Assembly: GCF_964019385.1 (NCBI RefSeq)
Contig: NC_088654.1
Coordinates: 20,010,998 to 20,074,997 of the forward strand
DNA length: 64,000 bases
Source of the DNA: Sycon ciliatum
Taxonomy: Eukaryota > Porifera > Calcarea > Leucosolenida > Sycettidae
Reading direction: 5' to 3'
Below are positions 57,801 through 63,997 of the stretch, in pieces. A program made the position numbers and the translations under genes. Position 1 is the first letter of the stretch; each line of letters begins with the position of its first letter. The notes under the pieces are model-generated. The model ran no database searches, was not told where the DNA came from, and worked only from the letters and a program-made list of their open reading frames with translations.

Positions 57801-60800
57801 GGACGTGGTACGGGCGTTGAAGGCTGCGACCTCGGACCACTTGACACGAGTGCGTGGCGATGTTGTTGTGGCAGCTGCCACCACGGATGAGCAGGCATGT
57901 TTCAACTGTGGCGGAGTTGGCCACATGGCGCGGCAGTGCCCGAAAGCGAAGAAATCTGGTCGCAAGAGTGGTGCTGGTAAAGGAACGCGCGGCGAGCGTA
58001 CTGGCCCTCGAACCTGTTACTTCTGTGACAAGCCAGGTCACATGAAGAGTGACTGTCCGGAGCGTAAAGCCTGGCAAGAGCGGAAATCGTCTGGAGCAGC
58101 AACGGCTGCAGACAGTGGCTCCCTGGCGAGGGGTGCGTGTTTGTGCACTGTAGCCGAGGCTACTAGAGCTTCACTGCCCAGAATCTACGTTGACGTGCGA
58201 GGCGTGGTAGGCAGCGAATGGGCACGTGCTAGAGCAGCAGTGGACACTTGCGCAAGTTACACAATGGTTACGGTCGAGTTCCTCAAACTTCACAAGATTC
58301 CGTTCACTGCTCAGCCACGTGTGTCTGTTGTATCCGTGGATAGCAGCAAGGTGAAGATCAGAGGAGCAGTTGATGTGGAACTGCAGCGCCAAGGGGATGG
58401 TGAACCGGTTAGTCTGCCAAGAGTGCGTGTGAATGCCTGCGTTGTCGACTCATTGACGGCTGTGGCAGCAGACCTCCTCCTCGGTGCTGACGTTATAGCT
58501 GGTGTTGGTGGCGTTCGACTCAGTTATGGCCAGGACGGCGAGGTCAATGGCGTGTGCTTTGGTCCTCAACCTAGAGATACCGGTGCAGCCGCTACTGCTG
58601 CAGCTGACGTTGAGAGCACACTCCGTCATGTGGACGTCACAGAGGACGATCGTGGTGTGACCCTGAAGGCCGAAGACGGAGAGCTCCGGTGGGACAACGA
58701 CAAGCAGCATTGGATGTTGCACTGGCAGTGGCGTGATGGGCAAGCTCCTACATCTCCGATCGGCTCAGGGATCGGACAGTACGCGAGGCACAACCTGTCA
58801 GACAAGCAAGAGTCGCAGTTCTGTGACGAGATGGACGCCTGGGTCGAGAATGGCTACCTGATCGAGTACGACGAGGCTACGTACGGTCCTCCGGCGGCCA
58901 TCATTCCGCTGCTCGCCAAGGACCAAGCCCACAAGGAGTCGACCCCAGTTCGTCCTTGTCTTGATTACCGTGGCTTGAATGCGGTGATTAAGTCGAACCC
59001 AGGCACTGATGCCCCAGCATGCGGTGAGAAGATCCGCAAGTGGCGACAGGTTGCAGACAGCCAGTTTGAACTTGTCGACATACGTAAGGCGTACTTGCAG
59101 GTACGAGTCGACCCATCCCTCTTGCGCTACCAAGTCGTGGTGTGGCGTGGGAAGCTGTACGCCATGTCACGGATGGGTTTTGGTCTATCGATTGCACCAA
59201 AATTCATGGACATCATTGTTCGGTGGGTGACGCGACGATGGCCTGATGTGGACAACTACGTTGATGACGTCCTCACGCCGGCGGAGAAGCGCAAGGCCGT
59301 CGCTGCAGAGCTAGCACGGTATGGCTTGCCGACAAAGCCACCAGAGCATCTACCCGAGGCGCGAGTGCTTGGCCTGAAGCTATCGACGACTGCTGATGGT
59401 ACCATCATGTGGGCTCGCCGCGATGGAGTCGACCTCAGCTTCCGCCAACCGCTGACGAAGCGTGGTGTATTCCAATGGACAGGTCGGCTCACAAGCCACT
59501 ATCCAGTGTGCGCATGGCTTCGCCCAGCCTGCTCAATGTTGAAGCGGCTATCAAGTGCAGTGGACAGATGGGACACGCCGGTTCCACCTAGCGTTCTTCA
59601 GTGTGCTGATGAAGTTGCTGAGCAGCTGTCCGCTCAAGACCCCGTCCGTGGTGTGTGGCATGCATCAGCCGAGTCCGATGGAGATTGGGCTGTGTTCTGC
59701 GATGCCTCGGATCTGGCAGTCGGTGTGGTCCTCCAGCTGAACGGCCAAGTCATCGAAGACGGTACATGGCTGCGGGACACAGCCGATAAGAAGCACATCA
59801 ATGTGGCGGAGCTAGATGCTGCGGTGCGTGGACTGTCGCTTGCAGCGCAATGGCACCTGCAGACGGTACGACTCGTCACCGACTCAAAGACAGTGTACGG
59901 CTGGCTGAAGCAGGTCCTCGACAATGTGCGCCGAGTGAAAGTTGGTGGGCTGCACAAGATACTGGTTGAGCGGCGACTGGAAGTGATTGCTGACCTCGTC
60001 CAAACGGTCGGCCTCAAGGTCCGAGTGGAGTGGGTGCCGACTGACCAGAACCCGGCCGATGAGCTCACCCGTGTCCCGAGGCGGTGGCCCAAGGGTACAG
60101 CCGAGCCGAGTGATGTTTGTTCTGTTTCTGTGGCAACGCACAAGCATGCTATCGGGCCCGTTACTCTCAGTGAGATAAAGGATGCGCAGCAAGCCGATAC
60201 CGAGATATCACAGCTGCTGGATGAGCTGAAGTCGGGAACCCCCCTGTCGTCGAAGCTGTACAGACCGGTCCGTGATCAGCTGTTGGACCATGACGGTGTG
60301 CTGATGCGTTCAGTAAAGCTGCCACTCGACGGTGTCGTGCAAGTGCCAGTCATACCACCTGAGCTTGAAGACCAAGTACTGAAAGCATCTCACAAGACCT
60401 CTGGCCATGCCACCTGGACGACAATGCATGACTCACTGCGCAAGCGCTGCTATATGCCGCTGATGGCCGAGAAATGCCAGAGTGTTGTCCAAGCGTGTGT
60501 GCCTTGCTCTGCAGCTAACCCGGCACGGGGACCGACTGTTGAGCCAACGCGTCCAGACGTACCAGGACGACCATGGGAGGTCATACAGATCGACACGTTG
60601 GAGCTTGGCCAGAGTGGAGCGCACCACTGCTGCCTGGTATGCGTCGACATGTTCACCAAGTGGGCGGAGGTACAGCCACTACGTCGACACGATGCAGCGA
60701 GCGTAGCAGCCGCACTGACCAAGATCTGCTGCCGGTGGGGCCCGCCGTCTGTCATTCGCATGGACAACGGCACTGAGTTCCGGAACGCGGTCGTAGCAGC

Positions 60801-62894
60801 CCTCCTGGAACAGTTTGGTGTGGTGGTGAAAACGGGTGCAGTTCGACATCCTCAATCACAAGGAGGGGTTGAACGGCTCAACCGTACAATCATCGGTCTC
60901 CTGCGTAAGGCGCTCGAGGAAACCAGTGACTGGACGTCTGAGCTGGAGTTGGTTCTGTTCTACTACAATGGACGTCCCCATGCTACAACCGGAATATCGC
61001 CAAGGCTGGCCATCACGGGCTGGGAAGGGCGCGATCTAGTAATTGATCACGACCCGACAGCATACAGCGCCAGTGAATGGGTAGACCGACTCGCCGGGCG
61101 CGCTGCTCGAATTCGAGACCTTGTTGAGTCGCTACTGTCCTCGAATGACTCTGTGTCAGGCGGTCCAACAGAGTCACCATACCGTGTCGATGATCCGGTG
61201 ATGCTACGTCGCCCAGAGCGGAGTCAGAAGCTCATGACGCCATATGAGAGTGGCTGGACGGTGCTGAAGATAGTCTCGCCATCGACCCTGGTGATCCAGC
61301 ATGCTGACGGCAGAGAGAAGGTCGTGAACGTTGATATCGTGAAGCCTGGACACGCCCAGCAGGTAGATGGAACACTAGATGATGGTAACCATGATGCTGC
61401 CGAAGATCGCCCAGAGCCAGCTGCCTGTGATAATGTGGTGAGCATCGAGTTTGCGGCTGACATGCCGACTCAGCGCTACGATCTCCGAGGCCCTGGTAAT
61501 CGACGACAGCCAGCTAGATACAGTGGATGATCAATGGCACCTAGGGGAGTGGTGTTATGAACTGCTATATTAGGTGCCTTATGACTCTTGTGTCACACTG
61601 TATGTTGCTATGCATGCTGTGTACACGCTCACCCATATGCGCGCGCCTCTGCTTTATGTGTACACCTCTCATGCTGTGCATGTGTCCACGTGCGTAGCTG
61701 CACTCCTTTCTCAGATTGCATGCCCGTCTTTCTGTACTTCAGTAGTTGAGTCGATCCTTTAGTTCAGGGTGCTTCAGTCTGGTTCTGATAACTTACTTCT
61801 AACTTCTATGTCTCTTCCAATTCTCTTGTAAATAATTCATTCCCTAATCCGAAGTGTTGCGTTAGTGCTGGCTGGTCGAACGTGGGTTCCACTACACCTT
61901 TGTGTAGCAAAACATTCCAGATTGGTACGAAGTGTTTCACCTGTGGTGTTAACAGCTGTCCAATGCGTCTTCTGATCCGACTCGCACTGCATCACAGTGC
62001 TGCAGGTTCAACTGTTGTTGTCTTCTAACTCATGCTGCAGAGCCACATGGCAAGCTTACAGGACTATGTATGACCAGCCGCATGCACAGTAGCACTCCCT
62101 TGCATGCACAGTAGCACTACCTTGCATGTACGATGATCTTCCTGCCCCTGCGCACATGCATGTGATATGTCACACTTTAAAAAGTATCGTGTGTAAGAAC
62201 TAATTTTTGGGAATGAGAATAAAAAGGCGTTTTTCAAACACCCACGCTATAACCGATACCTACTGCATTAGTAATTACAGAAAAATTCGGTGCTCAATAT
62301 TTTCGGTATGAGGGCAAACGGCCAGGTTAGGTGAACAGAAATTTTAGGTACAGAGCAGCAGTTCCCTATTGGATTATATGTTTGTTTGGTGTATTGAAAT
62401 TTTAGGTATGAAACAGACGCACCGAAAGTACCGAAAGTTAATAATTTGTAACATGGGAAATTGTGGGCACAAGTTTTGCGATCGAGTCCACCAAATAAAC
62501 CAGATTTTGAACAGTCAGACGCGCACAATCTAACACAAAATTGACTGGGAGTACTGAAAAATCAGTAAGTACACTGATTTTTTTTGAAATTACAGTAATT
62601 TGCCACACTGAAGGAGGAGAACATAAACAAAAAATACACTGCAAAAAGACTGGAAAGACGGAATCAAATACCGGTATGTGATACAAAACTAAAATTCGAT
62701 AAACAACAGCCGCAGTCACACGACGTTCTGCCTGTTTTTGTCTTGTCTGCAGACGACGTACAAGGCCGCTGACTACACGGTCTGGCGTCATGTGGGTATC
62801 ACGCTGCCTTCCTCAGCCTCTCTCCGAGTAGTGTTCAAGCAGACGTCTGGCACCCTCTCCAGCACACACTGGGCCATTGACAACTTCTATCAAG
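40926..62894 (+). CDS. Secreted Reelin-repeat protein, 5' ten exons
   Basis: Ten exons, given separately below, join with compatible phases at all nine junctions and encode about 300 residues. The protein opens with a signal peptide (hydrophobic [13 protein letters not shown], likely cleavage after TTAA). It then enters one full Reelin repeat. Subrepeat A runs from ILFADDF through [48 protein letters not shown] and [19 protein letters not shown] to WGVDNIVI. Subrepeat B runs from NWFFPTG through [28 protein letters not shown] and WRHVGITLP to WAIDNFYQ. These are the hallmark positions of the family. There is no Reeler domain before the first repeat, unlike vertebrate Reelin, which is an extracellular matrix glycoprotein. 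The product is expected to be extracellular. The last exon ends mid-codon, so more follows (EGF or further repeats), but no convincing next exon lies before base 64000. Function in this animal is unknown. Confidence 0.85.
41190..41250 (-). mobile_element. LINE 3' tail in intron 1
   Basis: Read on the minus strand, TTATTGGCGTCACGCCATCG is followed by TGGAATAAAGG and (AAT)n, the family A 3' motif. Confidence 0.55.
41480..41727 (+). mobile_element. LINE 3' end in intron 1
   Basis: Frame [24 protein letters not shown], then LGYPVKRP and (TAA)n. Same family as the minus copy at 33864-35350. Confidence 0.8.
41730..41875 (-). mobile_element. tRNA-derived SINE, copy 1
   Basis: On the minus strand TAGCTCAGTGGTTAGAGC is a clean A box and D arm, and GGTTCGAGTCC a clean B box. 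The anticodon stem TCGCT/AGCGA forms, but the loop lacks U33 and the T and acceptor stems have mismatches. It is therefore a SINE head and not a functional tRNA. The body ends CCTCAAACCAGTTAA. Confidence 0.75.
41995..42150 (-). mobile_element. tRNA-derived SINE, copy 2
   Basis: Same head and tail as copy 1, with an extra CTTCAGACTTTTCCCGTTTG body segment. An (AAT)n run at 42145-42170 sits at the 5' side. Confidence 0.75.
42171..44218. other. Intron 1 sequence without recognised elements
   Basis: Contains a G run at 42612-42632 and a (TAG)n microsatellite at 43130-43205. No exon or element could be supported. Confidence 0.45.
44219..44500 (-). pseudogene. LINE RT thumb fragment in intron 1
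   Basis: The minus frame reads [20 protein letters not shown], then [12 protein letters not shown], the conserved thumb region of CR1-like RTs. Truncated. Confidence 0.6.
44676..44714 (+). CDS. Exon 2 (39 bp): end of signal peptide
   Basis: Acceptor TTCTGTGTGCAG, donor TCAG/GTAAGG. Completes Val and encodes [12 protein letters not shown]; cleavage is likely after TTAA. Phases 2 in, 1 out match exons 1 and 3. Confidence 0.7.
44760..44932. repeat. (GT)n with GCGC blocks, intron 2
   Basis: Alternating GT and GC dinucleotides. Confidence 0.95.
45322..45394 (+). CDS. Exon 3: start of Reelin subrepeat A
   Basis: Acceptor TGCAATTACAG, donor GATG/GTGAGC. Encodes [20 protein letters not shown] and SQR plus two bases of Trp; ILFADDF is the conserved opening of a Reelin subrepeat. 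Confidence 0.85.
45722..45758. repeat. Diverged copy of the 38-bp palindrome, intron 3
   Basis: CAGGGAGTCGTAAAACACGG then TATTTTAGGACCGCCTG. Compare 22831-22868. Confidence 0.75.
45890..46060. repeat. About 60-bp repeats with TATGGATCACATGATAAAAG
   Basis: CACGCAATCC and TGTATGGATCACATGATAAA recur three times with variation. Confidence 0.75.
46308..46493. mobile_element. MITE, AATAGAGAGGTTAAGATGCA ends, intron 3
   Basis: Terminal inverted repeats AATAGAGAGGTTAAGATGCA and TGCATCTTAACCTCTCTATT, with an inner ACGTCAGAAATAACG pair. Related copies at 5369 and 55276. Confidence 0.85.
46556..46730. mobile_element. MITE, AGTAAAACCTGG ends, CTAC duplication, intron 3
   Basis: Ends AGTAAAACCTGGTGTAAGCG and CGCTTAAACCAGGTTTTACT are inverted. 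CTAC flanks both sides (46552-46555 and 46731-46734). The interior repeats ACCACCTGG- and GACCACC-like phrases. Related to 49409-49688 and 55430-55570. Confidence 0.85.
46964..47057 (+). CDS. Exon 4: Reelin subrepeat A, Cys-Gly core
   Basis: Acceptor CATGCTTGCTCAG, donor AAATG/GTGAGA. Completes Trp and encodes [20 protein letters not shown], then [11 protein letters not shown]: the CG-x-GNA-x-x-FDG core of a Reelin subrepeat. Ends in phase 0, matching exon 5. Confidence 0.9.
47880..48452. repeat. 30-bp minisatellite, about 19 copies, intron 4
   Basis: The unit ATCAACTACAGCTGCGCTCG continues with GTGAGAACCG. A GTGAG/GTCAG variant alternates in blocks. Because 30 is divisible by three it is open as a 10-residue repeat ([10 protein letters not shown]) for 205 codons, but it sits inside an intron and has no codon-position bias in its substitutions. 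Confidence 0.97.
48460..49408. other. Intron 4 sequence, no supported element
   Basis: Holds a 78-codon plus frame (49027-49263) ending in a donor-like TGCAG/GTAAGG; see the rejected list. Confidence 0.45.
49409..49688. mobile_element. MITE with an internal 17-bp minisatellite, intron 4
   Basis: Ends TACAGTGAAATCTGTCTAAG and ACATGTTTTACTGTA are inverted and related to the 46556 family. From about 49555 to 49670 the phrase GTGGTCTCCTTATCCAG (17 bp) repeats about seven times. Confidence 0.75.
49698..50083. repeat. 27-bp minisatellite, about 14 copies, intron 4
   Basis: The unit CTGAGCGTGGTGGCTGGTGG continues with CATTGCC. GAGC/GACC and TGG/TAG variants are arranged in blocks, implying that groups of units duplicated together. 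Open in several frames (VVAGGIALS plus; QGNATSHHG minus) as a by-product of its length. Confidence 0.97.
50083..50131. repeat. Hairpin at the end of the 27-bp array
   Basis: GGCTGACCACCGCGGGTGAA is followed by its inverted copy ending GGTGGTCAGCC. Confidence 0.8.
50140..50653. other. Intron 4 remainder
   Basis: (TTA)n at 50156-50177, otherwise no feature. Confidence 0.5.
50654..50705 (+). CDS. Exon 5 (52 bp): subrepeat A beta strand
   Basis: Acceptor CTGTTTCTTGTAG, donor TTCG/GTAAGT. Encodes [17 protein letters not shown] plus one base of Gly, the conserved strand after the CG core. Confidence 0.9.
51005..51122. repeat. About 42-bp repeat with poly-G, 3 copies, intron 5
   Basis: TGTGTGCATGCATGTATGGG with long G runs and GTAGATGACTG, three times. 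Confidence 0.9.
51200..51700. repeat. (ACC)n microsatellite of about 500 bp, intron 5
   Basis: Nearly uninterrupted ACC trinucleotides, with a few ACT and ATC interruptions at 51440-51480 and 51545-51575. All long frames here are artefacts. Confidence 0.98.
51887..51995 (+). CDS. Exon 6: Reelin subrepeat A, middle
   Basis: Acceptor CTTTCTTCAG, donor CCGG/GTGAGT. Completes Gly and encodes [20 protein letters not shown], then [15 protein letters not shown] plus two bases of Gly. [10 protein letters not shown] is the usual YS-x-DGG position. Confidence 0.92.
52000..52850. other. Intron 6, no supported feature
   Basis: No element or exon recognised. Confidence 0.5.
52851..53081. mobile_element. 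MITE, TACTGTAAACCGTGAAATT ends, intron 6
   Basis: The left end TACTGTAAACCGTGAAATT is inverted at the right as AATTTCACGCTTTACAGTA. The interior is rich in CGCGAAAT and contains a duplicated TTAGCAAGAATGCCA. Confidence 0.8.
53409..53631 (+). CDS. Exon 7: end of subrepeat A and start of B
   Basis: Acceptor TTTCGTGCAG, donor CAAG/GTAAGT. Completes Gly and encodes [20 protein letters not shown], then [40 protein letters not shown] and [14 protein letters not shown]. The WGVDNIVI end of subrepeat A and the NWFFPTG opening of B are diagnostic. Phase 0 out. Confidence 0.95.
53750..54290. repeat. Tandem repeats of about 80-110 bp with poly-G, 6 copies, intron 7
   Basis: Each copy has GTGGCATATTGGATGTAGGG, a G-rich run of variable length, then AGGCTGCAGGGGTAGCTCCA and CCAGCCAAAG. 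The array nearly fills intron 7 and ends about 50 bp before the next acceptor. Confidence 0.95.
54345..54495 (+). CDS. Exon 8: Reelin subrepeat B, Cys-Gly core
   Basis: Acceptor TGACTGCTTTCAG, donor TCCA/GTAAGT. Encodes [40 protein letters not shown] and [10 protein letters not shown]. Phase 0 in, 1 out. Confidence 0.92.
54557..54735. repeat. Poly-C tracts with CACGAAATA repeats, intron 8
   Basis: Three C runs separated by TTTTTGCCACGAAATA phrases; GAGTATAAGCMSC motifs recur. Confidence 0.85.
54800..55010. repeat. (GT)n/(GC)n tract, intron 8
   Basis: Alternating GT with CG-containing interruptions, ending 70 bp before exon 9. Confidence 0.95.
55081..55148 (+). CDS. Exon 9 (68 bp): subrepeat B strand
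   Basis: Acceptor GTCCTTATTAG, donor AACA/GTAAGT. Completes Ser and encodes [20 protein letters not shown] and RT. Phase 0 out, matching exon 10 across a 7.6-kb intron. Confidence 0.88.
55276..55411. mobile_element. Truncated MITE copy (46308 family), intron 9
   Basis: AATAGAGAGGTTAAGAGGCA and TTTCACGTCAAATTTGG match the left half of 46308-46493; the right end is missing. Confidence 0.75.
55430..55570. mobile_element. Diverged MITE (46556 family), intron 9
   Basis: CTAAGGACCACCTGCCACTA, then GTGGTCGTTAGTCACAAGTT and TTACTG resemble the right half of 46556-46730. Confidence 0.55.
55981..56830. mobile_element. 850-bp foldback element flanked by TTAA, intron 9
   Basis: AGGGGAAGTATACCCTAAAA at the left is inverted at the right as TTTTAGGGTATACTTCCCCT. 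The arms run about 385-390 bp each without an indel and with few substitutions; the unpaired centre is about 70-80 bp near 56405. TTAA flanks both sides (55977-55980 and 56831-56834). The TTAA target suggests a piggyBac-like mobiliser, but as TTAA is itself a palindrome a TA-targeting mariner type is not excluded. No transposase. Confidence 0.9.
56919..57262 (+). repeat. 5' LTR (344 bp)
   Basis: Starts TGTTATGAACTGC and ends CCACTACA; matches the 3' LTR throughout by eye. Confidence 0.95.
57265..57282 (+). promoter_or_regulatory. Primer-binding site, tRNA-Phe type
   Basis: TGGTGCCGAAACCCGGGA is complementary over 18 bases to the 3' end of animal tRNA-Phe (TCCCGGGTTTCGGCACCA). It starts two bases after the LTR. 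Confidence 0.85.
57328..61530 (+). CDS. Gag-pol polyprotein, Ty3/Gypsy-like
   Basis: 1400 residues from the ATG at 57328 to TGA at 61530, one uninterrupted frame with no gag-pol shift. The frame is open further 5', but this is the first ATG. Gag matrix/capsid-like region about 1-190. Two CCHC zinc knuckles near 200-255 ([14 protein letters not shown] and [14 protein letters not shown]). Retropepsin near 300-410, with VDTCAS where DTGA/DSGA is usual and the partner strand [11 protein letters not shown] about 500-700, with [33 protein letters not shown] and the catalytic YVDD. RNase H about 780-930, with FCDASD, AELDA, TDSKTV and [10 protein letters not shown]. Integrase with an H-x3-H/C-x2-C finger (HKTSGH, CVPC) and the DDE core (QIDTLEL, MDNGTEF, GGVERLN), then a GPY/F-like segment ([11 protein letters not shown]). 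No chromodomain, no env. Confidence 0.93.
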   Translation: MSLKFDNFLQPFRGNGDNFGRFWDKFLVLANIQGWDTDDKKVKNFPLFLTDDAFLVFSRMPASDQKDKDKVLAKMGLSFTLTKAQAYARFTSRTMRVDESPDAYVADLQRLSTMAGHKADDDKDPMIIEQLIKGLPVEFARELRLTMAGKELSVTGCLDVVRALKAATSDHLTRVRGDVVVAAATTDEQACFNCGGVGHMARQCPKAKKSGRKSGAGKGTRGERTGPRTCYFCDKPGHMKSDCPERKAWQERKSSGAATAADSGSLARGACLCTVAEATRASLPRIYVDVRGVVGSEWARARAAVDTCASYTMVTVEFLKLHKIPFTAQPRVSVVSVDSSKVKIRGAVDVELQRQGDGEPVSLPRVRVNACVVDSLTAVAADLLLGADVIAGVGGVRLSYGQDGEVNGVCFGPQPRDTGAAATAAADVESTLRHVDVTEDDRGVTLKAEDGELRWDNDKQHWMLHWQWRDGQAPTSPIGSGIGQYARHNLSDKQESQFCDEMDAWVENGYLIEYDEATYGPPAAIIPLLAKDQAHKESTPVRPCLDYRGLNAVIKSNPGTDAPACGEKIRKWRQVADSQFELVDIRKAYLQVRVDPSLLRYQVVVWRGKLYAMSRMGFGLSIAPKFMDIIVRWVTRRWPDVDNYVDDVLTPAEKRKAVAAELARYGLPTKPPEHLPEARVLGLKLSTTADGTIMWARRDGVDLSFRQPLTKRGVFQWTGRLTSHYPVCAWLRPACSMLKRLSSAVDRWDTPVPPSVLQCADEVAEQLSAQDPVRGVWHASAESDGDWAVFCDASDLAVGVVLQLNGQVIEDGTWLRDTADKKHINVAELDAAVRGLSLAAQWHLQTVRLVTDSKTVYGWLKQVLDNVRRVKVGGLHKILVERRLEVIADLVQTVGLKVRVEWVPTDQNPADELTRVPRRWPKGTAEPSDVCSVSVATHKHAIGPVTLSEIKDAQQADTEISQLLDELKSGTPLSSKLYRPVRDQLLDHDGVLMRSVKLPLDGVVQVPVIPPELEDQVLKASHKTSGHATWTTMHDSLRKRCYMPLMAEKCQSVVQACVPCSAANPARGPTVEPTRPDVPGRPWEVIQIDTLELGQSGAHHCCLVCVDMFTKWAEVQPLRRHDAASVAAALTKICCRWGPPSVIRMDNGTEFRNAVVAALLEQFGVVVKTGAVRHPQSQGGVERLNRTIIGLLRKALEETSDWTSELELVLFYYNGRPHATTGISPRLAITGWEGRDLVIDHDPTAYSASEWVDRLAGRAARIRDLVESLLSSNDSVSGGPTESPYRVDDPVMLRRPERSQKLMTPYESGWTVLKIVSPSTLVIQHADGREKVVNVDIVKPGHAQQVDGTLDDGNHDAAEDRPEPAACDNVVSIEFAADMPTQRYDLRGPGNRRQPARYSG
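61543..61552 (+). promoter_or_regulatory. Purine-rich tract before the 3' LTR
   Basis: AGGGGAGTGG directly precedes the LTR start TGTTATG. Short, and broken by one T, but in the required place. Confidence 0.65.
61553..61896 (+). repeat. 3' LTR (344 bp)
   Basis: Copy of 56919-57262. No consensus AATAAA is evident, so the polyadenylation signal is not identified. Confidence 0.95.
61897..62752. other. End of intron 9
   Basis: A duplicated TGCACAGTAGCACT phrase lies at about 62080-62120 and recurrent ACCGAAA phrases at 62280-62430. No gene. Confidence 0.5.
62753..62894 (+). CDS. Exon 10: end of Reelin subrepeat B
   Basis: Acceptor TTGTCTGCAG, donor CAAG/GTACGT. Encodes [40 protein letters not shown] and AIDNFYQ plus one base. 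The terminal WAIDNFY is the most conserved motif of the family. The spacing to exon 9 is normal, so no exon appears to have been lost to the retrotransposon. Confidence 0.93.
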
Positions 62895-63332
62895 GTACGT
62901 GCATTGCTGGTAATGTGCTTGCTTCAGCGTTCAGCGGTGTCGTGCATGGTGTTGCACTGCGACCGCTGTTTTTCACTCCGTACAGAGCGTATCTTCAGCA
63001 CTTGCGGTGTTTTGCATGGTATGGCATTGTGACCTCTGGTTTGCCACTCCATACAGAGCATATCACTGCTCTATCCAGGGGCGTCGGACACGCTACGTTC
63101 ACTACGGTATTGACCCATACCACTATTTGTCCCAGGTACCAACCCGTGAATCAATCGAATGCACTGATTTGGGCTCTAAATTTCCAATTCTATTGGCTCA
63201 GCCACCCCTCCCACACGAGTAAATTGTTCTTCAGATGGCTGACTGCACCACACTAAATTGCCTTCTGACGCCCCTGCTATGGTATATTCATGCATAATGA
63301 TGTCATACTAATGCTCTATGATGTCATAATTA
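62895..63332. other. Intron 10 or 3' continuation
   Basis: The exon 10 frame stays open to 63256 without resembling a Reelin repeat or EGF domain, so readthrough is not annotated. A segment with GCATGGTRTKGCAYTG, then TTTGCCACTCCATACAGAGC, is duplicated in tandem (about 62940-63065). Confidence 0.45.
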
Positions 63333-63600
63333 TTAAAGGGGAGATCTGGCACAACATGACCGTGTCAGGGTCGGTAGAGTTTGTTTGGGGCGCTGAGTCG
63401 AATGGTGTTGGTGCCTCGTCTCTGCGACAAAGCGCTCTAGAGATAATTTGCTTGGAATACGTTAATCTCGTGGCCTTATCCACAAACCCTCCCTGCAACG
63501 TCACCGCCCGCAGGTTGGTCACAACGGAGTGCGTGAAAAAAAATCTCACGGTTCGCGTGAGACTCGGCCAAAGGCAAAGGCAAAAAAAAGCAATGGTGTC
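63333..63600. mobile_element. Partial relative of the TTAA foldback element
   Basis: TTAAAGGGGA at the left end and GGGGYGCTGAGTCGAATGGT, then TTGGT, match the left arm of 55981-56830; the rest has diverged and no right end is seen. Confidence 0.6.
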
Positions 63601-63808
63601 AATGCTATTCTAACTGATTTGGCAGCCAGAAATCGGCAGAATGAATACGAGCCGGATAAACTTCATGAAAACCTAGCGTGATACATGATAGATAAGCTGT
63701 CCTGAGATACGGGCAAATCTGACATACAAGCAGTGCCTGGTGCCAAGGCATCCGGAGAAGTGAGGATGGAGCGTAAGTTCTTGGTTAGGTAAAACAATAG
63801 CAACGATC

Positions 63809-63997
63809 GATGAAGAAAGGAAAAGGACCAAATGTTACGAGTTATTACAAACTGTCCACCAACGTAACCAGATCTTATACAGTACTCCTTGTCAGTTTTG
63901 TGCCATTTTGTCGCACTCGCTGACTGGATGAGATCTGGTTACGTTGGTGGACAGTTTGTCATAACTCGTAGCATTTTGTCCTTTTCCTTTCTTCATC
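63809..63997. repeat. Hairpin with about 68-bp arms at the window end
   Basis: GATGAAGAAAGGAAAAGGAC at the left is inverted as TCCTTTTCCTTTCTTCATC at the right. AACTGTCCACCAACGTAACC and its inverse lie inside. The loop is about 55 bp and carries GTCAG/CTGAC inner symmetry. Confidence 0.9.

Larger units (their letters stand above)
56919..61896 (+). mobile_element. Intact Ty3/Gypsy-like LTR retrotransposon, intron 9
   Basis: 4978 bp: two 344-bp LTRs that read as identical, TG...CA ends, a 4-bp CCTT target duplication (56915-56918 and 61897-61900), a tRNA-Phe primer site, one gag-pol frame and a purine-rich tract before the 3' LTR. It lies in the sense orientation within intron 9 of the Reelin-repeat gene. 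Identical LTRs point to a recent insertion. Confidence 0.95.

Noticed and set aside
62895..63256. Readthrough extension of exon 10 for 120 codons
   Set aside because: The sequence after the CAAG/GTACGT donor has no Reelin or EGF character and includes a tandem duplication.
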